DNA of 64,000 nucleotides from Bugulina stolonifera (Eukaryota > Bryozoa > Gymnolaemata > Cheilostomatida > Bugulidae), in the NCBI GenBank assembly GCA_935421135.1, contig OW285193.1, forward strand, positions 9,170,496 through 9,234,495, given 5' to 3'. Positions 24,356 through 43,042 of the stretch are shown here, one piece after another. The stretch's first letter is position 1; each line of letters begins with the position of its first letter. Under the pieces are notes generated by a model, which was given only the letters and a program-made list of their open reading frames with translations, made no database searches and was not told the origin of the DNA. The position numbers were made by a program, and so were the translations under genes.

Positions 24356-27300
24356 TTACCAATAATATCTAGTGTCATTTAGTAAATTGACTAGCTTTGC
24401 ATTGAAAGGCTGATAAAACTGGCGGAGGAGCTCATTGGTTTTTTCTAGCATCATCCCAGCTCTGCTGTATCTCTTTCCAGAAAGAGCTGCTCCTTTCTCC
24501 TTTAGCTTCTCCTCCAGCAGATCTCCTTCTTTTACTGTGCTCACCCCGAGAAATTCAAATACGTCATTCATTACTTCTAATCCCGAACTTTTATAGGTTT
24601 CAAATTGAATAACTTTTATCTGGGAAGCTGGGAATACCTAAAATATAAGATGATGTAGAAAACTATGTCATCTTATTATATGTAACGACTTTGTGTTTGA
24701 CATTCTGAGAGGATAAATAATATAATGAAAATCCGGTAAGCTCTTCCAGTTTATGGTAGATATCTAGCTGAATATGGAATGAATTGATTCATTCAACTCC
24801 CTTGTGAAATTTGATGAGCTCTATAAAAACGGATATTACATCTCAGACCAATCAATAGCCAGATATATCATATTATGTAACGTTGAATACACAACACACA
24901 AATCTGATTCAACATAGGTGGCTGTTACTCAAGTTTAAAATACTTGTAATCAATATTGTTTTAGCTTTTAATCAACAACCATTGTTTCTATCTTGTTTCT
25001 TCTGGTAAATTAGAAAACCGCCCTGCATGACGATTATAACACATGTCCATTATAACTTGCTATTGAGTTGTAACTGTATTTTGTAGAACATTTGTCTACA
25101 GCTGATGAGTTTTCAAATTGCCTAGCAGGGAAAAATGAGTTTGTGTTTGGTTTGAAGGATGTTTACGGCATTTGTGTCGAGTTTATACATTCCAAATAAC
25201 TGATTTAGAGATATGCTGATAAATTTACTGGAAAAAGAAGACACCATCATTTTAAAATCACAGATGCATCAAACTACATGTAGATAATGTAGGTTGTACA
25301 GCATTGTAAGTGGTGTGTTATAATTTACGTGCAGTACCCAATTTTTTATGTATGAAATATCTAAAGAAACAATTATAACATATGCATGTAATCCATATAT
25401 ACATGTACAGGCACAATACGTTTTAGGTCTCTACCAGCATGTGCATGACTTGTATACACCTTAAATATGTCTAATCTACATAGTGTGTTGGCTTTGACAT
25501 ATTGTTTTAGTCTTCGAAGTGCTCTATACTTACGGAAAACCAATCTTCTAGCATCACAGAATACAACCCCTGCATCAGGTTGACAGTTGAGCCGACTTGT
25601 TCCTTTAGCTGTGCACTATATACACAATACCTTACAGATCTTGTCGTTGTACAGTTGTTAAACAGTGCAATGCCTCTTGATACTATGCTATGAAATGATA
25701 CTGTGTCAGGCTTCGCATTGAAAAATAAGTACGATGAATACAAACGATCTATTGGATTTCGTAATATGGCGATTATCTTTGACTTAGGTAACACGGAAGC
25801 TATGTGTTGAGCGACTAGATTTTCATTCTCTCTCTCATCTCTGCCTTGATTGAATATGGATAAGAAGTCATTCCAATACATGGTGTTAGGTGATCCGTCA
25901 CCAGTTATGAAGTCGTGATATGGCATGCCGTTTAGAGAAGATACATGACTCTCTATCTTGTCGGCTATGTGATCGTAGAAGGCATAGTAATGTTTAAATG
26001 GTACGCTGACTAGATGTTCTACATGAGCTAACTTGCTTTCATCTGACTGCTCATGGCCTCTTGGGAATGTATCATTTACAGAATAGAAAAACCGTCTTCT
26101 TGTCCACCATTGCATTTCCTTTGGTACGGTGAGCACTAGCTGATGATGCATGTTCAGTCTCTGATACAGATCGGTAGTGCCAGATTTCTCCATGCCTGGC
26201 AGAAGAAATTAAAGACGTACAGTTTTATTAGTGTGTGGTAAAACAACCTAGTCAATTATTCTGCAGCCAATGAATGTGATTAAAAGCAAAGTTGGAGGGC
26301 AAAGATGAATTATTTCTGAAATATTATATAAAAATTTTGGTGATTTCAGTGTTGCTCGAAAAGCAGTAAACTTATTCAGTGAACACATATATGTGCATAT
26401 ACAATATATATTGAACACGATAGTGCCATGTGACATACATGTACATGTATATCTACTGGTGTGCTGTGTGTGAAATAAACCTATTCATTTTACAGGATCA
26501 TGCAGGTCGTAGAAAATGTGATTGACTTTACATGTCATTAACCCATTAATCATAACACTGTAGACAGATATAAAACATAGTTCCGTTTAAATAGTCTCTC
26601 TCACCAATGACGAAAAAATATGGGAGACATCTGAGCTGGGTGGAAGATCTGGTCCGTCGTTTCTGCCATTGGCTATGGAATTTCTGTATTGGCTCTGACT
26701 CTAAATTTGGCATCATGCGTCTGAGAATGTAGTTCTTGTACACATTCTGGTCAGAGTCATCTTCAGAAACCTGAGAAAGTTAATGGAGAGATTTCACTCT
26801 TTTGGTGCTAACATACTCAGTGTTAAAATTTATGCAGATCTCCACACACACGTACTAGTCTCGATACCTTATAGCCTCAGCTTCACTCAAGTCTTGTCAT
26901 GCCCAGTAGGAAAAAGTTGAAAGCCTTTACTTTGAGCTACACAACTTGGAGTTTTGTGATTAAATTTTGGTAGTTACATGTCGATCTGCGAACCATTTCC
27001 TACTGAAGTTTTAACAAAGATCTCTGGCTACGCCAAATGCTATGCCAAAGTTGCATCTATCTAGCAGCATAGAGTTTTATATCACTGAGATGACTAAATA
27101 TGCGTTTGATGGAAAGATCTCCTGTGCAAATTCAATTGTGATTTCACAATACTGACAAAATCTTTTTAATTTTGGAGCAAATATTACGTATAATCATGCA
27201 TTTTATTTATTAAGAAAAATATTGGGAAGCAGAAGTCCCGTTATACACGTACATATAAATACACATAATATATGATGTAACATGAACGCAGTCATGTAGA

Positions 27301-28770
27301 AGGGAGTAGGCCTGTTGGTGATGTACTGGCGTACTATAATTGTTTTAATATAAATCTTCACTAGAGCACTCATATGCTAAACTAGATTGAGCAAACCTTG
27401 AACTATCAGACAGTATTGGTTTGACTTCTTGAGAGCAAATAGCAAATATTTGCTAGCAAACATTTGCTTTATATTATACAATCTCAACCACATATTAATT
27501 GCCAAAGATGTGATTAAACTTATATTTGCTATAGTATTTGCATGACAAATGTATTGGAATAAAGTAGATTTTCTAATTCTGCCTGTTATACATTGTAGGT
27601 GAATAGTTGGGAACATCATGATTACTCTGTGAATATACAGTTTCTAAGCAAACTCTCACCCACAATTGATAATCATGTGCTACACATTACATTGATTTGA
27701 AACGTATATGCATTGCATATTTGCATATATTTTTTCTACACAAGTTTGAAAAAATGGTTAGCAATCAGGTAGCTATACTGAAATAAAATACAACATGCTC
27801 CTGAGGTACTAAAATTCAGCGGCGTAGCACCCAGGCCAAGGGGGGGGGGGGCAAGGTGGGCATTTGCCACCCCAGAAATCTGCCCAAGCACAAATATTTG
27901 TTCATGTCAACTCTCAAAAATGAGTAAATTCATCACAAATTTACCGCCGGTCTTCTAGTCTGAAAGATGGTATAAGTGGCCTGTGATCCTGCACATTTGT
28001 TTGAATCTGATAGAAAACACTTTGAGCATCAGTCTGGGCAGCCCGGATACTCTGACCTGGCCTTTTTGCCCCTCAGTCAAAAATCGTTGCTACAGCCCTG
28101 CTAAAATTACTACCTGTGTAATAATCTGTAAGCAAATTTTATTTGACTTGACTCAGTGATATATTTGGATGATACAGTATGTACTGCTGTAGATGGGAAC
28201 TATTAAATTTTGTAAGAACGTAGTTCTGCCATCATTCCAAATAGATAGTCTGTTCCTTTGTATCACTTTTTCTGCTCTAAAATTAATTATTTAGTATGAT
28301 TATCATTGCAATGTACAACAATTCACATTGACTACAGCTCTGCACTGTATAGTCGTGTAGGCCTAGTGATAGAGGTAATAACTAACCTGTTCATAAAAAC
28401 ACGGGTTTTTAAATTGAGGTAGTAAAGGTGGAAGCTTGTAACAGAGCATGTTCTCAAAGCAGACGTTTTTGAAGCACTCGATTGCACTACAGGTATGATT
28501 TCTTTCTTTTTTCCCATCGAATGGAAGTTGCATTATCGTAACACCATTTATTGATACATTCCCATAGTCAGTTCGAGCTAGAAAATCTCCCATCGCGTTT
28601 TTGAGAAACTTTGACAGAAGTGGTCTCCTCTGTTCCACATCCATAGGTCTACCAAGTGACTCATATAAGTTTAGCTGGATGTATTGATATGAATACAGCA
28701 CCAAACAGGAAGCAAGGAAGCCGGTTAAGCATTTTTTATTCCTCCCGAACCTCCGGTCGCAGCTGATCAT
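24356..28770 (-). CDS. CHST15: Carbohydrate sulfotransferase 15-like (GalNAc4S-6ST type), Golgi type II membrane enzyme
   Basis: Four exons in coding order: 28770-28387, 26770-26605, 26195-25534, 24637-24356, giving 497 residues (human CHST15 is 561). The enzyme transfers sulfate from PAPS to glycosaminoglycan sugars in the Golgi lumen. A signal-anchor is seen at about residues 14-35 (CLTGFLASCLVLYSYQYIQL). The 5'-phosphosulfate loop is PYFFVIGMEKSGTTDLYQRL near 183-194, split by an intron after the first base of the Gly codon. The 3'-phosphate motif is AILRNPIDRLYSSYLF near 326-341. GDGSPNTMYW and FETYKSSGLEVMNDVFEFLG are also typical of this group. The start ATG at 28770 precedes the membrane anchor. 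Intron 1 carries a hAT MITE. Sister genes of CHST15 cannot be excluded. Confidence 0.85.
27817..28100. mobile_element. hAT-type MITE, 284 bp
   Basis: Flanked by a perfect 8-bp duplication CTAAAATT (27809-27816 and 28101-28108), the size made by hAT transposases. Ends CAGCGGCGTAGCA and TTGCTACAGCCCTG are diverged inverted repeats of the CAG(T/G)GGCGTAGC type common in marine invertebrate hAT elements. A run of 12-13 G is just inside the left end. No transposase frame. It lies in intron 1 of the CHST15-like gene. Confidence 0.85.
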
Positions 28771-30246
28771 TGTATAAGATCGTCTTAAACGTTGTCAGCA
28801 TAGACAATGTCTCCTCAAAAAGGTTTCATAGCATAGATCTCTAACCCATATACATTTTTATGTAATATAATGACACGGTGTCATAAAATCTCTATCATAG
28901 CGGAGCGTAGCATTTCAGTACACAAAGCCCATCCTAGTTGTGGCGGTTATACTACCAGAGTAGAGTGTTCCACTCCTATAAACACAAAAAATAATACGTC
29001 TAATTTGAGCACTGAGCAAGATTATAAAATGCATTCCATAATTATAACAAATGAATGTAATAATATTGAGAACGATCTAGTTAAAAGTTACTAGTTCTAC
29101 ATTTAACCAACAAATGCATGAATATAATAATATACTTACATAGAACTGTGTAGTATTAATTTTCAAACTCATGAAAAGATTGAACACAATGACAGTACAA
29201 ACATAGACCAATCAATACAATTGTTAGTAGAAAGCTCTTTGTTATAGTTCAATGCTCTAATACACTGTGCTATAGAATTGCCTTTTGCAATTATAATTAG
29301 TCTTGTGATCATCCTAATAGAAATCCATATTAAGATTTGTTCACCCTTGCACTGGAATTAATAAGTACTTTTGTTTACAGTTATCTCTGTATTAATAGAG
29401 CTCAGTACTGTATGCAATTGGGTGTGTTGTATAGGAGTAGTTACTGGTGCCTGATACCAAACGAATATTTTGAATGAAACTTATCATAATTATGGAATGT
29501 GTGTGAATTGCATGTTTTGGCTATTTCAGTTTTTGTTTATGCAAATTCTGCTACTAGTCTGCTATGAAATCACTTGCAATTGTCAGTGTGGCAGCCTAAA
29601 GGTGCAAACACACGGGAGTGTTTTGGAGTGAATGTGACGCTCGCGAATCGCCAGAGTGCCAACGCTCGAGCTCAGCCAGCCAAGGTACTGAGATGATTCG
29701 CTCGGCGCTGATTGACTAATGAACAGAGTTAGTAAACATAAACACGTGCATTATGGCGGGGTGAATACATAACGGCATGTCATTGGCTAATTGGCAATTT
29801 GCCGCGCTCATCGTTCGGCCCGTGTGTTTGACGCTTGCTCAGAAAACGCTCGCCCCAAAACGCTCCCGTGTGTTTGCACCTTAATTCTGAATAGCGGCGA
29901 ACATAACCAAGCTTATGGGCAATATGATGGGCATGTAGATAAAACATAAGCAATTCATTTAGAATGAGAACATGTCTAAAAAAATGTAATGTTGCAGTAT
30001 ATTGAAGAATAAACAATAAACGCACTGGTATATGCAGTTCCATATAACCAAACTGCTCAATAAAATTACACTGACTGGTTATAAGGGTGTGATATCTAGT
30101 TGGACATAAAGTCAACTATCTGTCAATATGTTTTTGATATACCGTTTTGTAGAAGCTCATATTGCATGAATAATTTTATAACTGTGGAATTTGTACAGGT
30201 TACCAAGATTTTGTGATAGTTCCTATAAAATTATACTGAAAAGTAT
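28771..30246. other. Intergenic region upstream of CHST15-like gene
   Basis: Presumed promoter side of the minus-strand sulfotransferase. AT-rich apart from the GC-rich MITE at 29600-29881. No coding exon supported. Confidence 0.5.
29600..29881. mobile_element. MITE with TAA target duplication (Harbinger-like), 282 bp
   Basis: Terminal inverted repeats of 27 bases (29600-29626 and 29855-29881) match at 26 positions and begin AGGTGCAAACACACGGGAG. They are flanked by a 3-bp duplication TAA (29597-29599, 29882-29884), typical of PIF/Harbinger elements. The interior is GC-richer than its surroundings and has no transposase. Confidence 0.82.
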
Positions 30247-31053
30247 TGTAATGGTTTCTGTGATTTGGTGCGGTCGTCCTTGGACGACTATCGACCCAGA
30301 AATGAAGTGCCTATGAGTGGTAATAGGACTTCGCATTACATGAAAGATCGAGCGGTCTCAGTAGCCCAAATACTACCAAAGACGACCCATCTGATCTCAA
30401 GTCCGACCTTCAGACTATACAATGAAAGAGAGTAGTTCAACCTAGTAGGCGGTTCGCTAAGCGAATGACCTAGTAAAAGGAAGAGAAAGTCCCTGTATCA
30501 AGTATAGATGTGTCTTTATTGAAAGCCAAGTGTAGACTGAGACAATGAACAGTAAAACAGTGCCCTTTATATAGTATAAGGACTTCCGGCCGACGTGACG
30601 TCGGGAAAAGACGACGTGTGGTCGTCCGGAAGTTGCGCAACAAGATGGCCGCCGGAAGCCCGACGGCCGACCCAAAATAGGTCGGGTTCTACAAAAGTTG
30701 CTTATAATGGTCCAATTCATGTACAAAATGAATATCAATGGCATCTGAGAGGTCGGGCCTCTGTACATGGGTATAAAAGGCATTAAAAAGACTTAGTAAC
30801 ATTCATGCAGTTATATACAGTTATATAGTGAAACAATACATGAATAAGTAGTGAATATGAACACATGGAGACACGTATATAGACAGTAATTAATGGTTTG
30901 GACATGCAATACAGCTAAAGGTAAGTATACGAACACTAATTATGAGAATGTGAGTGTCAGATGAGTAGCGCTATAACAACTACTGAGCACTTAAGGTGCG
31001 ATGGAGCTTTGTCCGGGAGTTGGAGTCGTATACAAATGTCCTGTACCATCACA
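30247..31053 (-). mobile_element. Solo LTR, copy 3 (807 bp)
   Basis: Same family as the copies at 9674 and 21494 over its left about 550 bases; the right part (about 30800-31040) is different and about 140 bases longer, so it is a variant U3. Ends TGTAATGG and CCATCACA, with a 4-bp duplication GTAT (30243-30246 and 31054-31057). Minus-strand TATA at 30566-30573 and AATAAA at 30515-30520. Confidence 0.86.
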
Positions 31054-31309
31054 GTATAAATTACAAATTAGAAATTAACGATGAGCTACCATGTAATAGA
31101 AAATTAATAGAATATACTGCAAGGTAACATCATGTGCATAACTTCTAAAATAATTTCAACAATACTAGTTTGTGATTGCCCAGTCTAATATACAAGCTTT
31201 TTCACAACAAGTCTGGTGCAGTAGTTATCAAATGGCAAGCACATGTATATGTATAATTGCAATATTGACACCTCCATGACCATCCATCATGATAGGGTGC
31301 AATCATCTA

Positions 31310-31550
31310 CATGCACATGTGTTGTATGCACATGTGCTGTATGCACATGTGCTGTATGCACATGTGCTGTATGCACATGTGCTGTATGCACATGTGCTGT
31401 ATGCACATGTGCATACAACACATGTGCTGTATGCACATGTGCTGTATGCACATGTGCTGTATGCACATGTACATGTACTGTATACAGATGTACATGTACT
31501 GTATGCACATGTACATGTACTGTATGCACATGTACATGTACTTTATGCAC
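31310..31550. repeat. 15-bp minisatellite (CACATGTGCTGTATG), grading into an ACATGTAC variant
   Basis: Eight or more tandem 15-base units, interrupted once, then four longer units containing ACATGTACATGTACTGTATG. Units are multiples of three with palindromic CACATGTG/ACATGT cores, so several frames on both strands stay open for about 90-125 codons. The reading frames are a by-product of the repeat; they have no start or splice context. Confidence 0.9.
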
Positions 31551-31816
31551 GTGTTCATGACTTGTACCTTATGTATCTGCTCCATCATCCGCCAGTGTAT
31601 AACAAAAATGCAAGAATTAGCATTATTGCTCTACTAGACAAAGATTATTTTATAGAAATAAGTAAGTAAAAAGAAGCAGTAAAAAGATGTTTTCTGACAT
31701 GTATGAATAATTATCTTTCATGTGTTGATTTAATTGCTAGTGTCTATTTAATTGTTGGGCCTATCATGTTATTTGTGTATCCGTGTGCACACTTCTACAT
31801 ACAGTGTAGTGTAGCA

Positions 31817-32116
31817 CAGGGGCGGATATAGGAAATATTTCAACACCAGCCTATTTTCAAGAAGTCATGAATTTCACGCGTCTGAGGGAGTTAATACAAG
31901 ATAAGTGTGGAACATGAACATGCATGGGTACAGTCTACACATATAACATGACTATTACAGCACTATAAAATGACTGTACTGCCTGAGCTAGTAAATAGAA
32001 AATGAATTGAGGCCTAGATCTGCATAGTATTGCTAGTTTACAGAGCACAGCTAGTATTGCATGCTTGATTGAACACACGCCTAGGATGGTGGCGTGGTTG
32101 CCTATAGCCGCCCCTG
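31817..32116. mobile_element. hAT-type MITE, 300 bp
   Basis: Flanked by a perfect 8-bp duplication GTGTAGCA (31809-31816 and 32117-32124). Terminal inverted repeats CAGGGGCGGATATAGG and CCTATAGCCGCCCCTG match at 15 of 16 positions. No transposase. Its ends differ from the MITE at 27817, so it is a separate subfamily. Confidence 0.9.
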
Positions 32117-32522
32117 GTGTAGCATCATGAATAAATCATAAATAACTGTTTGACAATTAGCCAACCATCCACTGTAGTGTAGGTTTAGTATTAAAAAGAT
32201 AATCAGCATTAGATAAGACTACAAAATCTTCAGTTTAGTGAAGTCAGATAGAGCAAGCAGTTACATTGTATACAATGTAGTTGTATAGTATGCAATCATG
32301 TGAAGCATAAAAAGAAGTTATTGCAATTGTATAGTTTTGGCACGGAGTTGTCTTCTATATCAGCATTGTTTCAAATGATTTCACAATAATATTCGAAGAA
32401 ACAACAGATGAAAATAGGAATCGTCAGATCCATCAGATCTTAGTTCGTGTTTCAAACTGATACATTTTTCGGGAAACTTAGACCGTCCTCCCAACAAATG
32501 GTAAACAGCTTCAGTTTACACA

Positions 32523-34923
32523 ATGGCGACGCCGGTGTGGAGAAATCTGTATAAGCATCTTTGTAATTCTTCTCAATTTCACACTGCTCTGACGGTCCCT
32601 ACAGCAAAAACAGTATCGTTCAGCTCAGCTATTAGAGGTAAACTTTGAATTCATTACAAACTTACAAGTCTTAGTTCTTATCTGGGTCAGTGCGGGTCAG
32701 ACTTTCACTCTCACTCACTCCTCAATCGGAACCTACCGGAGTGTCTGAGTAGGCCTACTCACTGATTCGGCAAGTCATAGTTTGGTACTCATAATAAATC
32801 CATCAGATCAAATTCCTTGTCCATTTGTATATGAATGTACCAAATTCCGCCTGTATACAATATTTTATAACAATTTTAAAATTAAATTGTATTTAATTAT
32901 TTATTATTAGCACTAGCCCTAGGCTCTGCAACATCTAATCATCTAGCACCGTAGACAGAACACATTACGATTACCTCTACACCAACTGTACACGAGACAC
33001 TCCTCTATGGCCACCTTGTTGTGTAAGGAGTATTAACTTAAATAACTAATAAGATAAAAATTAATTTACCTCAGAATTTACCTCAGATGAGGTAGGACTC
33101 CGCCAGCAATTTCATGTAAATCTATAAGGGAGCCTCTAGTTTTAACTATTTTTGGACTAGGGGGTCTGCAATATTTACAGTATATCACTGTTTAGGATTG
33201 GAAGTTGGTTTCTCATCTTATCTCACGAATTGTTCGTGGCAGGAAACTAGAGTGGTATATGCATTTTTTGGCTTATATTGAGGTTGGCTCTCCACTGACA
33301 GCTGCTCTAGTGGTCATTGTTACCATCTCTCTGTCACCTAATATTTATAAAAATAAATTTTATAATTATTATAAAATAATATAGTAATAATTTAAATTCA
33401 TTATAATAATTATAATGAATTTAAATTATTACTATATTATTTTATAATACTTATAATTATTTTTATTAGGCCTATATTTAACTTTAACTTTTATCTTATT
33501 TAAGTTAATACTCCTTACACAACAAGGTGGCCATAGAGGAGTGTCTCGTGTACAGTTGGTGTAGAGGTAATCGTAATGTGTTCTGTCTATGGTGCTAGAT
33601 GATTAGGTGTTGCAGAGCCTAGGGCTAGTGTTCAAACCCAGTCAGGAATGGGTTTATTCTCAATTATGTGGGACACAGTCCCTGGCTGCAAAGAAATGTG
33701 TCACATATAAAAAGTATTGCCAACCCCATGTGTATATATGGCAGTTATATAGTTTACATGTACTTTTATAGGATGCCTAAACGTGTCAAAGAGAGGAATG
33801 GCTGCTGGCCGAACGATGAAGATTTCTCCTTCCAGGTTTGAATGGACGAGATTCAAAAATGATTTGCACTTTTACACTCTCCTTGGTGTTATACCTCTTG
33901 GATCGGTAATACTGTATTCTAATCTCATTCTAGGTGAGTAAACTAGCCTACCAAATTATCAATATTTATTTCAATTATGTAATCTTGAAAAAAATTACAG
34001 TTAATTAAATGCTATCAGTTATGATAATGGCTTGATTTATGTTTATGGATTCCATCACAACATTCGAAATATTTGAAATGTAATACTAAATAGTTAACTT
34101 CTATTTTCCATTCTGTGGAGCTAATTGTTTTACATTGATTTGTTTAAAAGGACACGCTGAGCTGGTAGATATCCCAGAGGGGTATGAGCCAAAGGAGTGG
34201 GAATATCATAAGGTACGTTGTTTGCTATTTTTCTCCCTTGTCTAAATGTGTGGATGATGGCAATGTAAAGGTTGTAGCATAAGCTACGTACACCAGCTTC
34301 CATCAGTTGGATGTTTGCTAATATATTCATGTCCCATACATGAGTTTACTCGTATTATGTCCGCTTCATGTACGTAGTCCACCTTTATGGTGAAAAATAT
34401 GTACAGCTGGATAGTTTTTGTAGGTGAATAATAGAATTCATTAGCCTAAAACATAAAAGCCAGTATATCAACTGATAGTTGTAGATTATCCTTGTATTCC
34501 AATACTTGTTGTAGCATCCCATATGCCGCTGGTTTGCAAAGTATGTGTATACCGATCCAGCTAAGCAGTATGAAATGGCTGCATGTAAGACTGTACACAC
34601 TTTCGAGGCAGCCAGAAACAAGTGAGTGTACTACTAAAGTAGCCCTTGTATACTGGGCACACCTTTGCTGACATATTGGACACACAGTCATGAAGACTGT
34701 TTGTGTACTTGCTTTGTTAACGGAATGTTGTATATAATATATCTTTAGCACTTACATGTACATTATCTATTTCAGTGCAAGGATTGCTCGTGTGAAGGAA
34801 ATGATGAAGAGGGATGATGACTACCGATCCTTCTATTTCGTACCTGCTGTAGACCCAAGAGGTACAGAGTTCTTAGCTAAGGAGTACGAGGACTTCAAGC
34901 TCAACCAAAAGGGCAGTCGCTGA
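32523..34923 (+). CDS. NDUFB5: NADH dehydrogenase 1 beta subcomplex subunit 5 (complex I SGDH)
   Basis: Five exons: 32523-32637, 33772-33933, 34151-34212, 34515-34621, 34776-34923, giving 197 residues (human 189). It is an accessory subunit of the complex I membrane arm in the mitochondrial inner membrane. The first about 50 residues are basic and Ser/Thr-rich, as expected for import. ISPSRFEWTRFKNDLHFYTL precedes the single membrane segment at about 72-92 (LLGVIPLGSVILYSN). The signature after it, AELVDIPEGYEPKEWEYHKH, closely follows the family. The C-terminal part is charged and matrix- or intermembrane-facing. The ATG at 32523 is the only sensible start. Intron 1 carries a 720-bp inverted repeat. 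Confidence 0.92.
32911..33630. repeat. 720-bp inverted repeat with nested AT palindrome, NDUFB5 intron 1
   Basis: The left arm starts CACTAGCCCTAGGCTCTGCA at 32911 and runs about 155 bases. Its reverse complement occupies about 33480-33630 with only a few mismatches. Between them, 33337-33477 is another nearly perfect AT-rich palindrome centred near 33410. No target duplication is evident at the outer ends. Just outside the right arm, GTTCAAACCCAGTCAGG resembles a tRNA B box, so the arms may be two opposed copies of a tRNA-derived repeat. Confidence 0.85.
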
Positions 34924-35956
34924 GGCTTGTGTTGCTTCACCTTGTGATTTTTTATGCATTAATTTATGGAGGCCATTTTGTTCACTTTTTATGCAGACAA
35001 GCTCCTCATTTCACTGATACGATGTAAAAGTGGTGATTTACTTTACAAGACTTTTATGTGTACTGAGTGTATAGACACTTCAAATCTGTTGTATTAGAAT
35101 GGATATCAAGTAGAATAATAATGGAATAATAATGTTTTGTATGTAACCTTGATGCTCTTTTACATGTAGTACACAAAACATATTCACATATTATTCCCTC
35201 TAAGTATACCAAAAAGCTTGATGATGTAATTAGCAAAATGGTCAGCTGTGGCCAGAGAAAGGCTTACCTCTGGTGCTGCCTTGGTTATTAGAAAACAGCT
35301 ACAAGGAAATAGGGACTACAAGTAAAATAACTGATATTTAGTTGAATTCAATTTATTGATACATCACTATTGATTGGTGGTGAACATCCAAATAACTGAA
35401 TTTCAGTTGGATTGAGGTCACTAGTAACACAATATTATACTAATTCATATTATCATAAATACAATCTATCATAACAACCTTTGGGAGACATACATTTACA
35501 GTAGCTAGACATTGGAATCTGAAAATAACAAAACAAAAAAGTGGACGGATACATTTGAAATGAATGATTCCTTTGCAATACCATTGCTTAGCAACTTACA
35601 ACAATAGGACCATAATAGATGGAGATATAATGAGACTGCAAATCAAAAAATATTTGGATTTCAGATTGGTTACAAAACAACAACGTGCTGCAATAATATT
35701 ATAAAATATAGAGAATAACTGATAGTGTCTCTCCCACCCAGAAAAGACAGCGGTGGAATAGAGCAATGGTTGTCAGAGAGATAAGTGAAAAAAGAGGGGG
35801 TAACTCTAGTGTTATAATGGCTATCTAGAGAACAGCTTACTGCTTACTCAGAAAAAATAGAATTGAATGAATAAATCGGTAAAGTAAATATATCTTGTGT
35901 GTGTATATCATCTGGTGATAATCCATTCTGTCCAGGATATAGAATGCCAGAGCTCC
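34924..35956. other. Tail-to-tail region between NDUFB5 and PDE6D
   Basis: Contains the 3' UTRs of two convergent genes. AT-rich, no exon supported. A degenerate CTCTCC.../GGAGAG-like stretch near 35738-35815 may be an eroded GTTGTCC-family hairpin. Confidence 0.5.
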
Positions 35957-38311
<2,355 letters not shown>

Positions 38312-38486
38312 GTTGATCTGATGACTGGTCTTGTGTTGTTACTCGTGTTTTCCTCTTATATTGAGTCAAAAGTAGCAATTATGATCTCATAGGTCTATTC
38401 TATCTACCGTTTTAGCTGTTATTGTTCACGATAAAGAATAATGGTAGGTTAAAACTAGTGCTAAGCTGAATGGTAATGGCGAAAAT

Positions 38487-43042
<4,556 letters not shown>

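Noticed and set aside
29780..30115. 111-codon minus-strand frame
   Set aside because: It begins outside and ends inside the MITE at 29600-29881 and has no coding character.
31243..31669. Five overlapping open frames of 87-126 codons
   Set aside because: All are readings of the 15-bp minisatellite on both strands, with no start context or splice sites.
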